Notes under the pieces: generated by a model
Told to the model about the DNA's origin: nothing
The model's input: only the letters and a program-made list of their open reading frames with translations
Databases searched by the model: none
Source of the DNA: Diogma glabrata
Taxonomy: Eukaryota; Arthropoda; Insecta; Diptera; Cylindrotomidae
Assembly: GCA_963693315.1 (NCBI GenBank)
Contig: OY856186.1
Coordinates: 236,282,222-236,346,221, forward strand
DNA: 64,000 nucleotides
Direction: 5' to 3'
Translations under genes and position numbers: made by a program
Part shown: piece after piece, positions 32,985-45,423 of the stretch
Layout of the letters: every line of letters starts with the position of its first letter
How positions within the stretch are numbered: position 1 is the stretch's first letter

Positions 32985-33860
32985 TTTTGTCGAGACGAGT
33001 AGGGTATCATATAAAAGGGCTTCGTTTCAGCATTCCTTAAAAATGTACTTTTGATTTTACACCTCACTTTTTTTGTATAATTTGAAAATGACGTTTTCTC
33101 TATGTTTTATTGCCCCGATTAACTCCGACCCTACTTCATCGAAAATCTTAAAATATATTTGGAATGATACAAAAATGAGTATGTTTTTAATAAAAAATAT
33201 AGAAAAGTGGCAGATACTCATAACTATATTTATTAAAGCTGGGAATGATAAGGGGTAAAAACATCATTTAAGGTTGAGGTTACATTACTACTGTTACTAG
33301 AAACATTGCCATTTTTTATAGAATATTTTGCAATGCAGTTTTTGAATTATGTCAAAAAAGTGGCACAAAAAGGGTGGTCCCCCCCCCCTTGCATTCGAGC
33401 TTAATTGACAGAAAATTTGAAAAAATTCACAGAGACAGGAAGTTTGATAAACTCTGAACGAAAATAATAGGGAAGTCTCAAATAATTATATTTTTTGTGC
33501 TCTTAAGGGATTGGGGTGGGAAAGGTTGAAAAAAACTTTTTTGACCCAAGCTAGTGGGTGTCATTGCAAGAGCAGCTAATTTAAGAACCGTTGCAACTTT
33601 CTTTAGAATTTTGCGGTGCACAGTTTTTGAGTTATCTAAAAAATGTGCAAATTTCAGACCCCACTACGTTTCGACACTGATACACAGAAAAATTTGAAAA
33701 AAATTCACAAAAACAGGAAGTTTGCTATATTTTGAACGAAAATTATAGCGAACTCTCTAATAATTATATTTCTGTGTGTTTAAAGGATGGGTGTAAGGAG
33801 GGTAAAAAAAACTTTTTCTGACCCAAGCGAGTAGGGTGTCATTTGAAAGAGCACCTTTTT
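32985..33860 (-). repeat. Second tandem array, ~278 bp unit, inverted relative to 31384-32300
   Basis: GACCCAAGC.AGT..GGTGTCAT recurs at 33543 and 33820, with a diverged copy at 32993 (GAGTAGGGTATCATATAAAAG). ACAGGAAGTTTG recurs at 33434 and 33712. The unit reads as the reverse complement of the first array: GGTGTCATATGAAAGG against CCTTTCATATGACACC, and a C run at 33378-33388 against G runs there. Confidence 0.7.
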
Positions 33861-34379
33861 TTAGAATTTCGCAGTTATTGAGTTTATAAGTAAATTACTT
33901 ATTATTACTTATAATATATCAAATGAATTAAAAAGTGATTTAATTTAATTATGTGAGAGCTTTTTAAAAGAAATTATTAAGCATTGAATAAAAAAGCAAA
34001 ATATTGAATTATTTTTATTGAGGCATTAAAATTTATATATTAACAGTAATTAAACTGCACTTTATGCGAAAGTTTATTATTTTTCATAACCCATAACCGT
34101 GAGCGAATTAGTATTATTTTATTACATATGTTATCCAAGTTGGTTTGAGCGATATCCTATATAAATATTACATAAAATGTCGGAAACTATAGATCGATCA
34201 AATAAATCTGTAAAGGTTGTCGTAAAAAACTTTTAAAGTAAATTTAAAAAAAAACTTTAAATAAAAAAGTATGGAAACCCATTATTAGAAAAAATTAACA
34301 TTATCATTAGAATTACGATTTATAAAAAAAATTTAATTATATAGACTAAAAAGCTTCCATTTTTTTTTTTTTAATAAGA

Positions 34380-37000
34380 AGTTTTGTGTAGTAGGAATTA
34401 CAAAATGTGTCACAACAACACATAGATACCTTTTAAGACGTAGGTCCCACAACAACATGCGTCTTGAGGTATAGGTGGACGCTTTTTTTTAAATCTTTGT
34501 GGATTGAAGGCACTCGAGACTATTGATTAGGGCAAAGCATTCCATGTGTACGATGTACGCACAAAGAAATCCCTTTGCATTCTATTACTATGACAGTGAG
34601 TAATCTCGACAGTCCGATCGCCCGCACAAACCGATTGACGAGTAAAACGAGGAAAAACATATGTCTGAGGCATTATGGACCTGATTTCATCCGAGCACTG
34701 CTGGTGACGATATTTATAAAAACAACGAGATCAGCACAGTTGCGACGATGTTGCAGGGAATCAAGATCTAATGTTAAATCTCGATCACCAATAATTCGTA
34801 TAGCTCGCTTTTGAACAGAGTCCAAAAGAGCCAGATAGTAACAGATGCAGCGCCCTAAACTTGACAACAATACTCCATACAGGGACGAATATAGGACTTA
34901 TAAATGTGGAGTAATTGATGCGAAGTAAAATATTTTTTACATCTATTGAGGAGGCCGAGTTTTCTTGACGCGCTCTTTGCCATGGCCATTATATGATCGT
35001 TCCAGAGTAAGTCATTGCATATTTTGACTCCCAATAAACGAATGCTTTCACATTCGTCTAATTTGGTCGTCACACATATTAATTGAAATAGCGTTGGGAA
35101 ACTCGGTCTTTGATCTGGAACAATCAATAGCTGTGTTTTGGTGAATTAAAATTGACCAAATTTTTGTCACTCCAGTCGGCGACTTTTTTTGGGTCCTCGT
35201 TTACATTTATGGTAGCGTCCTCTCCGGACGGATTTATTCGTTCATGCATTTTACCCTGGAAGATAGGGGGACGAATGACTGTGCAGGGTACTATCATCTG
35301 CAAAACTATTTATTGGGTTACTGGTGATTTGCAACAGTTCGTTGATATAAATTAAAAATAAAGTTGGAGATAAAACTGAGCCTTGGGTACACCAGCGGTT
35401 ATTAATTTAGACTCAGAAGAAAAGCCATCTATAGATACCGAGATGTATCGGTTAGACAGAAAATTTTGAATCAACTTCACGACTGCGGGATGAAAACCAT
35501 ACGCAACGAGCTTGTTGATCAAGTTGGCATGCCAAATTCGATCAAATGCTTTTGAGATGTCTAATGCGATCACGTACGTTTCACCACCTTTCTCAAGTAT
35601 GCTATTCCAAAGATGTGCCACATAGTTCAATAGATCGGTTGTTGATCTTTTGTTTCTAAACCGTATTGGCTGTCAGATATCAAATGGTTGACCTCTAAAA
35701 ATTTGGATATGTGAGAATTAATATAGTGCTCGTATATTTTAGACATGACTGGGAGTAAGGCTATTGGTCTATAATTTGAAATATCACATTTCGTTCCTTT
35801 TTTTGGGACAGGCTGGACATTGGCCAACTTCCAGCAGGATGGATATATACCAGATTTATAGGATTTATAAAATATTTTGGTGAGGGTTGGTTCTCAAGTT
35901 CTTTTGAAAATGTTTTTAGAATAACAGGAGGAATGTTGTCCAGACCAGCAGCCAAATTCTGTAACTGTGAAGCGGTGAAGTGATAAGTTTTTAATGAAAA
36001 GAAACGAAGAAATTTCTAACACTTCACCGCTTCACAGTTACAGAATTTGACTGCAGAAGCTTTGTTTTGTTTAACCCCCTTAAAAGTTTTTCGACAATTT
36101 TGGGTTTGAAATGTAATTGTTTCATATTAACTCCTGAAGACTGGATTTGGGGTATTTCTTAGGAGTTCTAAAACTGTTGAATTTGAAGCAAAGCGTTCCG
36201 TGAACAATGTAGCTTTCCTTGCAGGGTCAGTAATAATTGAGTCACCATCAATGATAGGAGGGATAGAAGATTTAGTACCACAATTTAAAGAATTAATGGC
36301 ACTGTAAAAACTTTTGTCAGAAATTGACATACTCGAAAGTTTTGCCGCTTTCGCTCTGTCAATCTCTGCTTTTTCGTTTTCAATTATCTGGTTTGATATT
36401 TTATTAGCCTTTAAATATTGGGATCGATTAACAGAGTTCTTTTTATGAATCCAAATACTTAATAGTCTACGTTTGTTTCTAAGAGCCAATTTGGCTGCTT
36501 TCGAAAACAAATATTTTTGTTGGGGTTTCATTATTGGGTTTCATTATTGAAAAGGGAACGAATTTGTTAATACCAAATTGAATGGTTTCAGTAAGGTTTT
36601 GAGCAGAAACACTTACATCGTCAGTATAAAAACAATGACGATCAAAAGGGAAACCTTGAAAAAAACTTCGGAGACCATTGGTGTCCATTTTTGAAAAGTG
36701 AAATATTTTACGGGATTTGGGAACTCTAGTTTGTAGCAAATCAGTTTTGATAACTGATGTGATTAGATAATGGTCAGAATTTCCAATACTACCCTTATCA
36801 ACATCGACACTCGTAATATCTGGCATAGATGTGTGATAAAGGTCTAAGAGAAAACTTTTATCACCGCCATTACGAGGAGTGAAAGTTGGGCTTTTTACAA
36901 TCTGCGTCAGGTTGTGCGATGCAGCAAATATTTCTGCCTGCCTTCCATTGTTGTCGTCGTCGACAGTAATACAGAAAAAGTATTAAACTATGGAAACAGT
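34380..37000 (-). pseudogene. Dead CR1-like non-LTR retrotransposon (ORF2: endonuclease, RT, C-terminus)
   Basis: Minus-strand fragments run right to left in the expected protein order. The endonuclease end comes first (QAEIFAASHNLTQIVKSPTF near 36900, IGNSDHYLITSVI near 36770). A linker follows (PQQKYLFSKAAKLALRNKRR). RT then shows AGLDNIPPVILKTF, SNYRPIALLPVMSKIYEH, ALDISKAFDRIWHANLINKL and the GVP-box start. The C-terminus has SIRLLGVKICNDLLWNDHI and LDSVQKRAIRIIGD. At least five frameshifts or stops break it. The RT catalytic FADD region, expected between about 35130 and 35360, is not recognisable. It would have encoded the replication protein of a CR1/L2-group LINE; clade assignment is tentative. 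Confidence 0.83.
35953..36049. repeat. Perfect 30 bp inverted repeat with 37-base loop inside the dead LINE
   Basis: CAAATTCTGTAACTGTGAAG and the next ten bases (35953-35982) recur exactly inverted at 36020-36049. The duplicated piece is LINE coding sequence, and the loop contains more LINE-like sequence. A fold-back template switch during replication or repair would make such a structure. Confidence 0.9.
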
Positions 37001-37319
37001 AGTTTCATTGTGATTACCCAAATCCATATTTTCCATGTTCGTTGATATAAATATATACATTTGGCAATGACAATTGTTCAAAATTTTTTATAATTTGATT
37101 GTACTGTTACGAAGTTGCTATCTCCATAAAAAATTAATCGGTCGGAACAACTTTCTTTTGCACGAATCAATGCGATCAATACAACTTATCGTCTTTTTGA
37201 AGTGAAAACTTCTTTTGGCGCACCACACACAGATTTTTCCGTAGGTAGTAAATTAAACTGATTCGTCAGCATTTTTATCATTTATCAATTTATCAATCTA
37301 TCATTTCTTAACGTTTTAA

Positions 37320-37385
37320 ATTGCGTTGTGGATATCGTGCTCGACTGATGTGTTGTAGGTTGTGAGTTCAACTCCTGGTATGGTA
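37320..37385 (+). other. Possible tRNA-like sequence (SINE remnant?)
   Basis: ATCGTGCTCGACTGATGTGT and GTGAGTTCAACTCCTGG resemble pol III A and B boxes at about the right spacing. No full cloverleaf can be folded by eye. A similar pattern is at 29750-29800 (GAGTTCAATCCCGAC). Confidence 0.25.
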
Positions 37386-37446
37386 CATATTTTTTATTGT
37401 TTTTTTTATTTAATTTTTATTAAATACCATTAAAATTATTTTTTTT

Positions 37447-37460
37447 ATTTATTAATTCAT
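37447..37460 (+). repeat. 14 bp target-site duplication, left copy of the jockey-like LINE
   Basis: ATTTATTAATTCAT here recurs at 41779-41792, right after the poly(A) tail. Confidence 0.8.
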
Positions 37461-37641
37461 GCATTCGCTCGTTAGTTGTTGTGCAATCAACATCTTCTCT
37501 TTTCATTGAAATATAATAATATTAATATCGTTGTGATAATTAATAAAATAAAAATTATTTTTTTTTTATTGAGTTAAAATAAAATTTGTGATTGGTTTTT
37601 GTTAAATCAAAACAATTATCAGTGAAAATAACGAGGCATGC

Positions 37642-38808
37642 ATGTCCTTGACATGCTGTGAACAACAAAGTGGTCAAAAACGACATCTAAATGACTTCAC
37701 AAAAGAAGGTACGGATTTAAAAAAGCATAGAATGTATAGCGTACCAACTTCAAATTCCTTTAGCCCGTTGCTTAAAGGAAATGTTAATAAAATTACAGAA
37801 AGTAACGTAAACAACAAAAGAAATATTCCACCAATAGTAACAAAATTGAGCTATGCAGAAACACACAGTTTAATGAAAAAACTCAACATCAAAGATTATA
37901 ACATCAAAATCATGTCAATCGGAACAAAAATTTTTTGTTACAATTTAAACAGCTATAAATTATTGTCAACTGAACTTAAACATATAAAAAGTGAATTCTT
38001 TACATATACATTGGAGGAAAATAAAATAAATCGTTTCGTTTTACTTGGTTTACCGCTACTTGAAATTAATATAATTAGTGATGAATTAAAAAGACTTGGA
38101 TTAAACCCAATTAAAATTACATATACACAATCTAAACAACGAAGTTTGGGTGATTTTATATATTTTGTATCATTTCAAAAAGGTACAGTTACATTGAACA
38201 AATTAAAAGAATATAAATACATATACCATACCGTATGTAAATGGGAAAACGTTTTACAATCGCCAAAGAAAGGACCAATACAATGTCAGAAATGCTATAT
38301 GTATGGACATGCAACATCAAACTGCTTTATGAACCCAAAATGTGTTTACTGTTCAACAGTACATGAAGAGGAACCCAGCAGCTGTCCTTTCAAAGAAGAT
38401 GCAACTAAACATCAATGTGTCAACTGCAATGGGTCACATGCTGCCAACTCTGTTGTTTGTCCGAAACGCAATGATTTTATTAGTTTAAAACAAACTTTGA
38501 ATACGAAAAATTCTGCTCAATCACGTAAGGTTAATTTTAATTATAATATAGATAATTTTCCAACACTACCAAAAACACAACATTTCATTAATCGCCCACA
38601 AACTTTTACACGCAACACCACATATACTGGAAGTACTAATACTGAAAATCAGTCAGTTATTCCAGATAACACCAAAGATCTGTTCACAACTTCTGAGCTT
38701 TTCAATATATTTTGTGAGATTACGAATGGTCTTAAAAATTGTAAAACCAAAGAAGACCAGTTTAGGTCCATAACTCAAATTGCAATTAAATATGCCTTGC
38801 AACCATAA
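37642..38808 (+). CDS. jockey-like ORF1, nucleic-acid-binding Gag-like protein (388 aa)
   Basis: An intact frame. Residues ~120-205 match the region before the knuckles in jockey/X-element ORF1 proteins (NRFVLLGLPLLEIN through FIYFVSFQKGTV). Three Cys/His knuckles follow: CQKCYMYGHATSNC (residues 215-228), CVYCSTVHEEEPSSC and CVNCNGSHAANSVVC. Such proteins coat element RNA and take it to the nucleus or chromosome. The 29-base overlap with ORF2 suggests coupled translation. The start at 37642 follows a 181-base leader. An in-frame earlier start is not seen. Confidence 0.88.
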   Translation: MSLTCCEQQSGQKRHLNDFTKEGTDLKKHRMYSVPTSNSFSPLLKGNVNKITESNVNNKRNIPPIVTKLSYAETHSLMKKLNIKDYNIKIMSIGTKIFCYNLNSYKLLSTELKHIKSEFFTYTLEENKINRFVLLGLPLLEINIISDELKRLGLNPIKITYTQSKQRSLGDFIYFVSFQKGTVTLNKLKEYKYIYHTVCKWENVLQSPKKGPIQCQKCYMYGHATSNCFMNPKCVYCSTVHEEEPSSCPFKEDATKHQCVNCNGSHAANSVVCPKRNDFISLKQTLNTKNSAQSRKVNFNYNIDNFPTLPKTQHFINRPQTFTRNTTYTGSTNTENQSVIPDNTKDLFTTSELFNIFCEITNGLKNCKTKEDQFRSITQIAIKYALQP

Positions 38809-40345
38809 TAATTCTAACATAGGACGGAATATAATTCCAAATAATAATATCAAAATATGTAATTGGAATGCTCATCGTATTAAAAATAAAAAACACGAAC
38901 TTATTAATTTTATTGATAAACATCACATTGATTTAATAATAATTACAGAAACTCATTTGAAACCTCATATTAATTTTAGCATACCAGATTTTATTTTTTA
39001 TAGAAAGGACAGGGAGTTACAAAACGGAGGGGGGATTGGTATTTTGATTAAAAGTAACATAAAACATTCTCTATTACCTGACCTTAGGTTAAGTTCGATT
39101 GAGTCAATTTCAATAACGGTATCGTTCTTCGATAACTCCTTACTTAGAGTAACTGGTTGTTACTGTCCTTACTCAAATAATCCGAATTTCAGAAATGACT
39201 TGATTAAAATTACTAGTGGCAATTCTCCTTTTCTAGTTATTGGGGATCTTAATAGTCGACATCAATCGTGGAATTGTATGCGAAGCAATGTTGGTGGGCG
39301 TATCCTTTATTCGTTCGTAGAAAATAATGACAACTGTACCATTTTTGCACCTTCAGATCCTACATTTGTTCGATCCAGTGGTACTCCAAGTGTCCTGGAT
39401 ATCTGCCTCTCAAATAGAGAGACCCTAATTTCGGATATTAAAACAATTTATGAATTATCATCTGATCATTTTCCTGTGATATGTCTGATAGAATTTGCTC
39501 CTAATCGGGTTTATTATACAAACAATATATTTGATTACAAAAATGCTAACTGGCACAAATATTCTAATGAGGTGGATCAACATATTAAAAATATTGGTAG
39601 CTATTCGTTTGCTAATTCGGAGGAAATTGATAAAGGTATAAACCAGTTAATTGAATTCATAAATTTAGCTAAATCTAGTGCAGTGCCGACAAAACTTGTT
39701 GGATCATATGATAAATTAATATTACCGAATGAATTATTATCAATCATACGCCTACGCAACACGCGTCGACGACAGTGGATCCGTAACAGAGACCCGAACT
39801 TAAAATTGATCGTAAATCAATTAAACTACACTATAAAAAACAAAATTTTTGAGCTCTTAAACGTTAAATGGCAAACTAAACTTGAACGGCTAGTTACGCA
39901 ATCAAAAATGTATTGGAATATTTGTAAATCAATTAAAAACAAGCCTAAGCCTATACCGCCTCTTCGAACTGGTGATACCACCGTACCCAAATATTTAATA
40001 ACCACAAATGAGAAATGTGAAGCGTTTGCAGATAACTTTTTGAATGCGCATTGCAAAACTCATAGTACAATCTCTCCTATAGAGCAAGAGGTGAATGACG
40101 ATGTTAATTCACTAAATTCAACGCATCCCTTAAATCTTGGTACCTCAAAAGAACATATTAAATCGTATGTTGACTCAATCTTAAAAATTGTTAAACCTCT
40201 CAAAGCACCGGGCTCAGATAATATACCTAATATCTTATTAAAAAAACTTCAGCTCGTGAGTTTTTATCTGAAATTTTCTTCAGCTGTTTTCAGCTTTCCT
40301 ATTATCCGCAGATCTGGAAATGTTCAAAAGTCATTCCAATTTTAA
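38780..40345 (+). pseudogene. jockey-like ORF2, part 1: endonuclease and RT N-terminus, frameshifted
   Basis: The N-terminal ~240 residues are the endonuclease (IKICNWNAHRIKNKKHE, LIIITETHLKPH, FLVIGDLNSRHQSWNC, LSSDHFPVICLI), which makes the target nick. A connector follows and then the RT start (VKPLKAPGSDNIPNILLKK). From about residue 488 the frame diverges at an A run (40240-40246), where RT sequence continues one frame over. One A too few is the simplest explanation. The tail to 40345 is out of frame. Alternative start Met at 38792. Confidence 0.85.
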
Positions 40346-41493
40346 AACCAGGGAAAGATCCCACTCAAGCCCAAAATTATCGTCCAATAAGCTTATTGTC
40401 TACGTTAAGTAAGCTATTCGAGCATGTAATTAAAATAAAAATACAACAGTTTGTTGATGACAACAATATCCTGATAAATGAACAGTTCGGTTTTCGAGGA
40501 CATCATTCGACAGTAAATCAAGTGCACAGAATCGTCCATAAAGTAAAGGAAGCTCGCTTAGTCAAAAATTCTACAGGAGTGGTTTTGCTGGACTTAGAAA
40601 GTGCGTTTGACACTGTGTGGTTAAAAGCACTACTTTACAAATTATTAAAATATAAATTTCCCATGTACGTTATAAAATTGATTCAATCATATTTAACAAA
40701 AAGGTCCTCTTATGTTCAAATTTTTAATTATAAATCCAAAACGTACGAAATTGTTGCAGGGGTACCACAAGGATCAGTTTTGAGTCCAATATTATTCAAT
40801 ATTTTCATAAATGACATTCCTCATATGAGTGAATGTGGAATTGCCTTGTTTGCGGATGACACCGCAATTTTTACCTCTGATTTGTTGGCTGAAAATATAA
40901 TTAATAAACTAGAAACATATTTAGAAGTTCTTTTAATCTATTTTAATACTTGGAAATTAAAACTAAACTCAAATAAATGCGAAGCAATTTACTTTACTCG
41001 TAATAGGGCACTGCTTAAAGTTCCTCAAAGGTCGCTGCAATTTGGTAATAGTCAACTAGAGTGGAAAAAGGAAGCAAAATATCTTGGTATTGTTCTTGAT
41101 TCCAAACTTACATTAAAAACGCATTTTAACTTCACTATAAATAAATGTAATAAATTATTTTACAGTTTATATCCCATATTAAATAAAAAAAGTAAAATGA
41201 ATTTCAACAATAAATTACTCGTATATAAAGTCATGGTGCTAAGTGTACTTCTATATGGTGCCCCGATATGGTGGAGTGCTGCTAAAACACATAAAAAGAA
41301 AATGCAAGTGATTCAAAATAAATTTCTAAAACTCATAAACAAAGTTAACATGAGATACAGGACGATACGTCTCCATAGGGAAATGAATATAAATCTAATC
41401 GATGAAATAGCAGAAGATACAGTTCTAAGGTATAATAACAAATTACAACACTCTGGTAATACCCTAATAGAACACTTACCACACAAAACATAA
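40247..41493 (+). pseudogene. jockey-like ORF2, part 2: reverse transcriptase and C-terminus
   Basis: Continues RT after the frameshift. The first in-frame Met is at 40396, but RT similarity starts before it (KVIPILKPGKDPTQAQNYRP near 40328). Motifs are FGFRGHHSTVNQ, LLDLESAFDTVWL, GVPQGSVLSPILFNIFIND and the catalytic LFADDTAIF, then the EAKYLGIVLDSKLT thumb motif. It ends at TAA 41493. No RNase H is seen, as usual in the jockey group. Confidence 0.88.
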
Positions 41494-41778
41494 AAACTAT
41501 ATGTAACCATAGTAAGATTTAGTTTATCTTGACGTAGTATTTTATTTTAGTATATAGGATAGGTTAGGTTAGTTTTAAGATTTGGCTAAAAATATAAATA
41601 TTATTAATTCATATTATATATTAACAATAAAAAAAAAATTCATTTTGTTAATTCATAATATTTTGCTGTAAAACTTTAGTTGGTCTCGGAAATTTAAAAA
41701 ATAGAAAAATTTTTTGTAATAATTAATATCAGAATTATAGAGCTAATAAAAAAAAAAACAAAAAAAAAAAAAAAAAAA
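41494..41778 (+). other. jockey-like 3' UTR and poly(A) tail
   Basis: AT-rich 3' end. An A-rich stretch ends the element at about 41757-41778. AGGTTAGGTTAG near 41563 looks like two insect telomere units but is too short to mean anything. Confidence 0.7.
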
Positions 41779-41792
41779 ATTTATTAATTCAT
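41779..41792 (+). repeat. 14 bp target-site duplication, right copy
   Basis: ATTTATTAATTCAT, same as 37447-37460. The first A cannot be told from the tail. Confidence 0.8.
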
Positions 41793-41989
41793 AAAAATAA
41801 TAAAAATTTCTTTATACGAATTTTAAAAAATTGATCTATAACGCAGTTTTTTAAAGTTATATTGCTACTGTCTTTTGCAATTTGCATTTGAGCCATCATG
41901 CTAAATAAATATTGAATATATGTATATAAAATTGAAAGTATGAATGGATGTTTATCCTTTATGCATTAATACATTAATCATCATGACAA

Positions 41990-42890
41990 TTATGAAGTTG
42001 TTGTGTACGCTTAATTTTCGCTTTTTATTTAACTACCGTTTTAAATGGTAGTTTGCTTTGATCAATGTTTTTTGTTGAACATAAAAAAAAATAAAATATC
42101 GTAGGGTAAAATAAAATAAAAGGGCCTCCAGAGTTTCATGAAAGCATAAAAGGTAATTTTTTTATATATTCTTCGGGATAGTATTAGAAGTCATGTCATC
42201 CATTGCCAGACACTTACTATCGTGGTAACCATCTGCCAGACACCCTTAAACTTTAACAAATTGATAAAGTTTAAGGGTGTCTGGAAGGGGGTTGCCATGA
42301 TAGTAAGTGTCTGACAATGGGTGACGTGACTTCTAATACTATCCCGAAGAATATATAAAAAAATTACCTTTTATACTTTCACGAAACTTTGGAGGCCCGT
42401 TTGTTACCTGCCCCCTGCCAAAGCCACCATGATCCAAACTTCATATGTCGCTTATCGTTCCTACTATGTGCAGAGAAACTTTCAGCTTTTATAAAATAAC
42501 GAACCTTCGTTCTGGCCGTCGCGGGCTCTTAGTTTATATGTATTGGAATTTTATCATCTTCACTAAATATGTTGTCGGCTTAGAATTGTATGTAATACAT
42601 GTTTCTAAAATTAAGTGAAGACTTAATACTTGTAACTTGATACTTGATAAAATCGATTATATCGATTTAAAGCTCACAAAATTACGAGACGGAAATCGCA
42701 TAAATTCTATACAAAGAAGCATAGCTTATGTATGATTAAACATGGATGGTAATCATGATAAATAAAATAATTAAAAATGGTGGCACTTAGCCAATAGTGA
42801 TTTGCAAACGACAACAATGCGCATTAATACCAATGAATTAGCTTAGCTTTCCGCAGAAAGATTTGTAAAATTTAAACTTGTTGATCTATG
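41990..42890 (+). repeat. Diverged dispersed repeat, copy B (partner 27060-28110)
   Basis: Shares ordered blocks with copy A, best from about 42533 to 42890. Interrupted by the foldback element at 42122-42398. Confidence 0.6.
42122..42398. mobile_element. 277 bp foldback (palindromic) element
   Basis: Arms 42122-42255 and 42265-42398 are inverted copies with about ten to a dozen mismatches over 134 bases, around a 9-base centre (ACAAATTGA). Ends are GGGCCTCC and GGAGGCCC. It interrupts copy B of the dispersed repeat, so it was mobile. I see no clear target duplication and cannot assign a superfamily. Confidence 0.88.
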
Positions 42891-45423
42891 GGCGTGACAA
42901 CCACGCGTACTTTAGTCCTGCTGTTGGCATATGAGTGCTATTTTGACAATTATTTGGTTTACATTGTGAGGTTAGTGTGTGATGTTAGCGGTTTATCGTT
43001 CTGACTTGTTTCTCATTTATTCTACTAATACGATCCAAATACTACTAATACGATATCAATTGATTGCGATTGCCAATGAAGTTTTCACTTCTGCCGTGCG
43101 GTCTTAAGCACACTCTCTGTTTTTTTTATTCATATCTTTTCAACCCTGTTTGCACTGAATTTTGTTTTTTAATCGATTGCTGTCTCATTTTAATATGCTA
43201 TTGATTTATAATTTTAGTTGTTATTTAAAAGTCAGTTAATTGAAATTAAATCAATAGTTCGTGAATAATCAAAAAACAGAGCATTAGAAAAACTAAATTA
43301 TTTGTGTAGAATCTTGCTAAAATGCTAAAATGCGATGCGTTCATTACTACTTCACCACAATCTTAAATTGTGTGAAGTAATCCAATCTATCGGGAAAAAA
43401 ATCTTATATACCCAAAATCTTGTTTTTTCTTTTGTTTTGGACCATCCTCTATTTAAATAGCCAATAAAAATTTTGGTGTACGTCTGGTAGGTGGTTTAAG
43501 TGGGTAGGTGGTTTAAATCGTGGGTGACATTCCTGCATAAGATCTCGATGAAATTTTGGCAAATGATCCAGGTTCTGGATTCATTTCAAATCTTTAGGTT
43601 TTAGTACTGTTTCCAATATTACTGCATACCAACTGCCGATTTTTCACATCCGGTTAAAAAGTTTTTTGCTCAAGGGTTTATCCCTACTGTAGCCTACAAC
43701 TACCGATCGATTTTTATGAAACGTTGCTAATAGCTTTCAAGTAACATGACCAAGATTTAACCAGCTTTTGGATTAAACCCCGAGCACCGGTTTTTTTGTT
43801 AAAGCTCAATAACATCTGTACCTGATATTCAAATTTAATGAAACTTGGTTCATAAGGATCTAGTACGGTTCATAAAAGCTCTGCATCTCAACTTCAGGCT
43901 TTTCACTTCCGATAAAAAAATTTTGTTTGAAATATCTGACATTATATTGTGTCATAACGGTTATATTTTTGATCTAAGTATCAATCAATATTAATTCAGG
44001 CTTGAGTGTTATGATAACTCTTGTGCAACAATCGCCCAGATCAAAGGCGCAACATTTTTTTTGATATACAACTTGTATTACTATTTGTAAGGATAATTTT
44101 GGTTACTTTACCGTATCAGAGGCGCAACATTGTGTTTGAATTTTGTGATAATTAGATCTGGTCGTTAGTTAATATGATCGACTGAATCAACGTGAGAAGG
44201 AGATGTTGGATCCGATACAATCATGGGATGAGGGAAACATTCAATTTAATTTTCTAAATGTAATAATTGTAGCTTTACGTGTGCCAATTTGGGTTCGTTG
44301 GCGGTTGGAGTCGTTAGAGTGCCTGCTCTTGGTTTGTTTACTTAATTCCATTTACACGTAGTCTCATTTGCGTGAATATCTGATTATTTGTATTGAACTG
44401 GAAGAAATTGCTTCTCGGGCACACACGACTGAAGTTCGCATGAACAAAGCCTTGGTAGGCACGCCGTCCTCCGATTTCTCCCTGTTAGTGACATCACTAG
44501 TAGGTTCATTATTAATTACAGTGCAACACTACAATTGCTGTCATCCAATGACAATGATGCCAGTATTAGAGCTGCTTCACATGCCGTTGTAAAGACGGTA
44601 AAAATGTCAGCAAAAAAAAAATCAGTAAAACATGATTTTGCAAACAACATTACCCTCAATACACATCCCAACGCGAAAGTCAAAGAAGACTTTACAATTA
44701 ACCAATTTTTGAACAATACCTTTTGATCCAGCTTCCGCACCATTGAAATAAAAAGAACAAATACCATATAATAGATGAGATGATGATGAATCATACGATT
44801 GTTTCAAATTCAAAACATATGTTACAGCTTACATAAGACAACAGATCAATTAACTCACAATTTGCATGAATATGCAGCATTTTTTTCTAATACAAAAATG
44901 TAACGAAAAAAGTATTTAAAACTTTGTTCACTGACTTCTTGTGAGTGCAACAATACTGGTTTATCGCCATTTTTAAATCATTGTTTGTATTTGACTTCTT
45001 TTTTGATAATCAATAGCAATAGAAATAAAACAATGTAAAGAGAGAGCATAGTCATGAGATGTCTTTCAGAAGAAATGGATCAATGAAGAACCATTTTGAA
45101 AACGCTGAATTGAGCCTTACTAACAAAGATTTATTGGGATCATGATCAAGAGCAGCCTCAATCGACTCAATCGCTCAGTTATAGGCAGACCATCAATACT
45201 GGCCTATACCCGATCTAAATCAGTGAAGTTGAGGTAATATCAAAGAAAGAAGAAGAGAGGAATTATTCATGGAACGAGAAAAAACGATTATCTCAGTTTT
45301 ATATTGTTGGAGTGGTGAACTACAAAGCTTTTTACATCCAAAATTTTTATATTTATACAGCACATTACTAGTTTTAGATTCTATTATAGCTGGCAAAATT
45401 TTTGGTACCACCGTCTTCTCCGC
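42891..45423. other. AT-rich non-coding DNA, nothing recognised
   Basis: The short ORFs at 44368-44813 overlap on both strands and show no motif. GCGCAACATT recurs near 44047 and 44121. No gene is supported. Confidence 0.45.

Larger units (their letters stand above)
37461..41778 (+). mobile_element. Full-length jockey-like non-LTR retrotransposon, 4.3 kb
   Basis: Starts GCATTCGCTCGTTAGTTGTT, which resembles the 5' ends of full-length jockey-group elements, where the internal promoter begins at +1. It carries ORF1 with three zinc knuckles and ORF2 with endonuclease and RT, and ends in a poly(A) stretch of about 20. A 14 bp duplication flanks it. The only coding lesion I find is one frameshift in ORF2, so it inserted recently. 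ORF composition is very AT-rich, like the surroundings. Confidence 0.88.

Noticed and set aside
41560..41580. TTAGG-like telomere repeat
   Set aside because: Only two imperfect units in a LINE 3' UTR.
44368..44813. Overlapping short ORFs on both strands
   Set aside because: No motif, no consistent strand, AT-rich surroundings.
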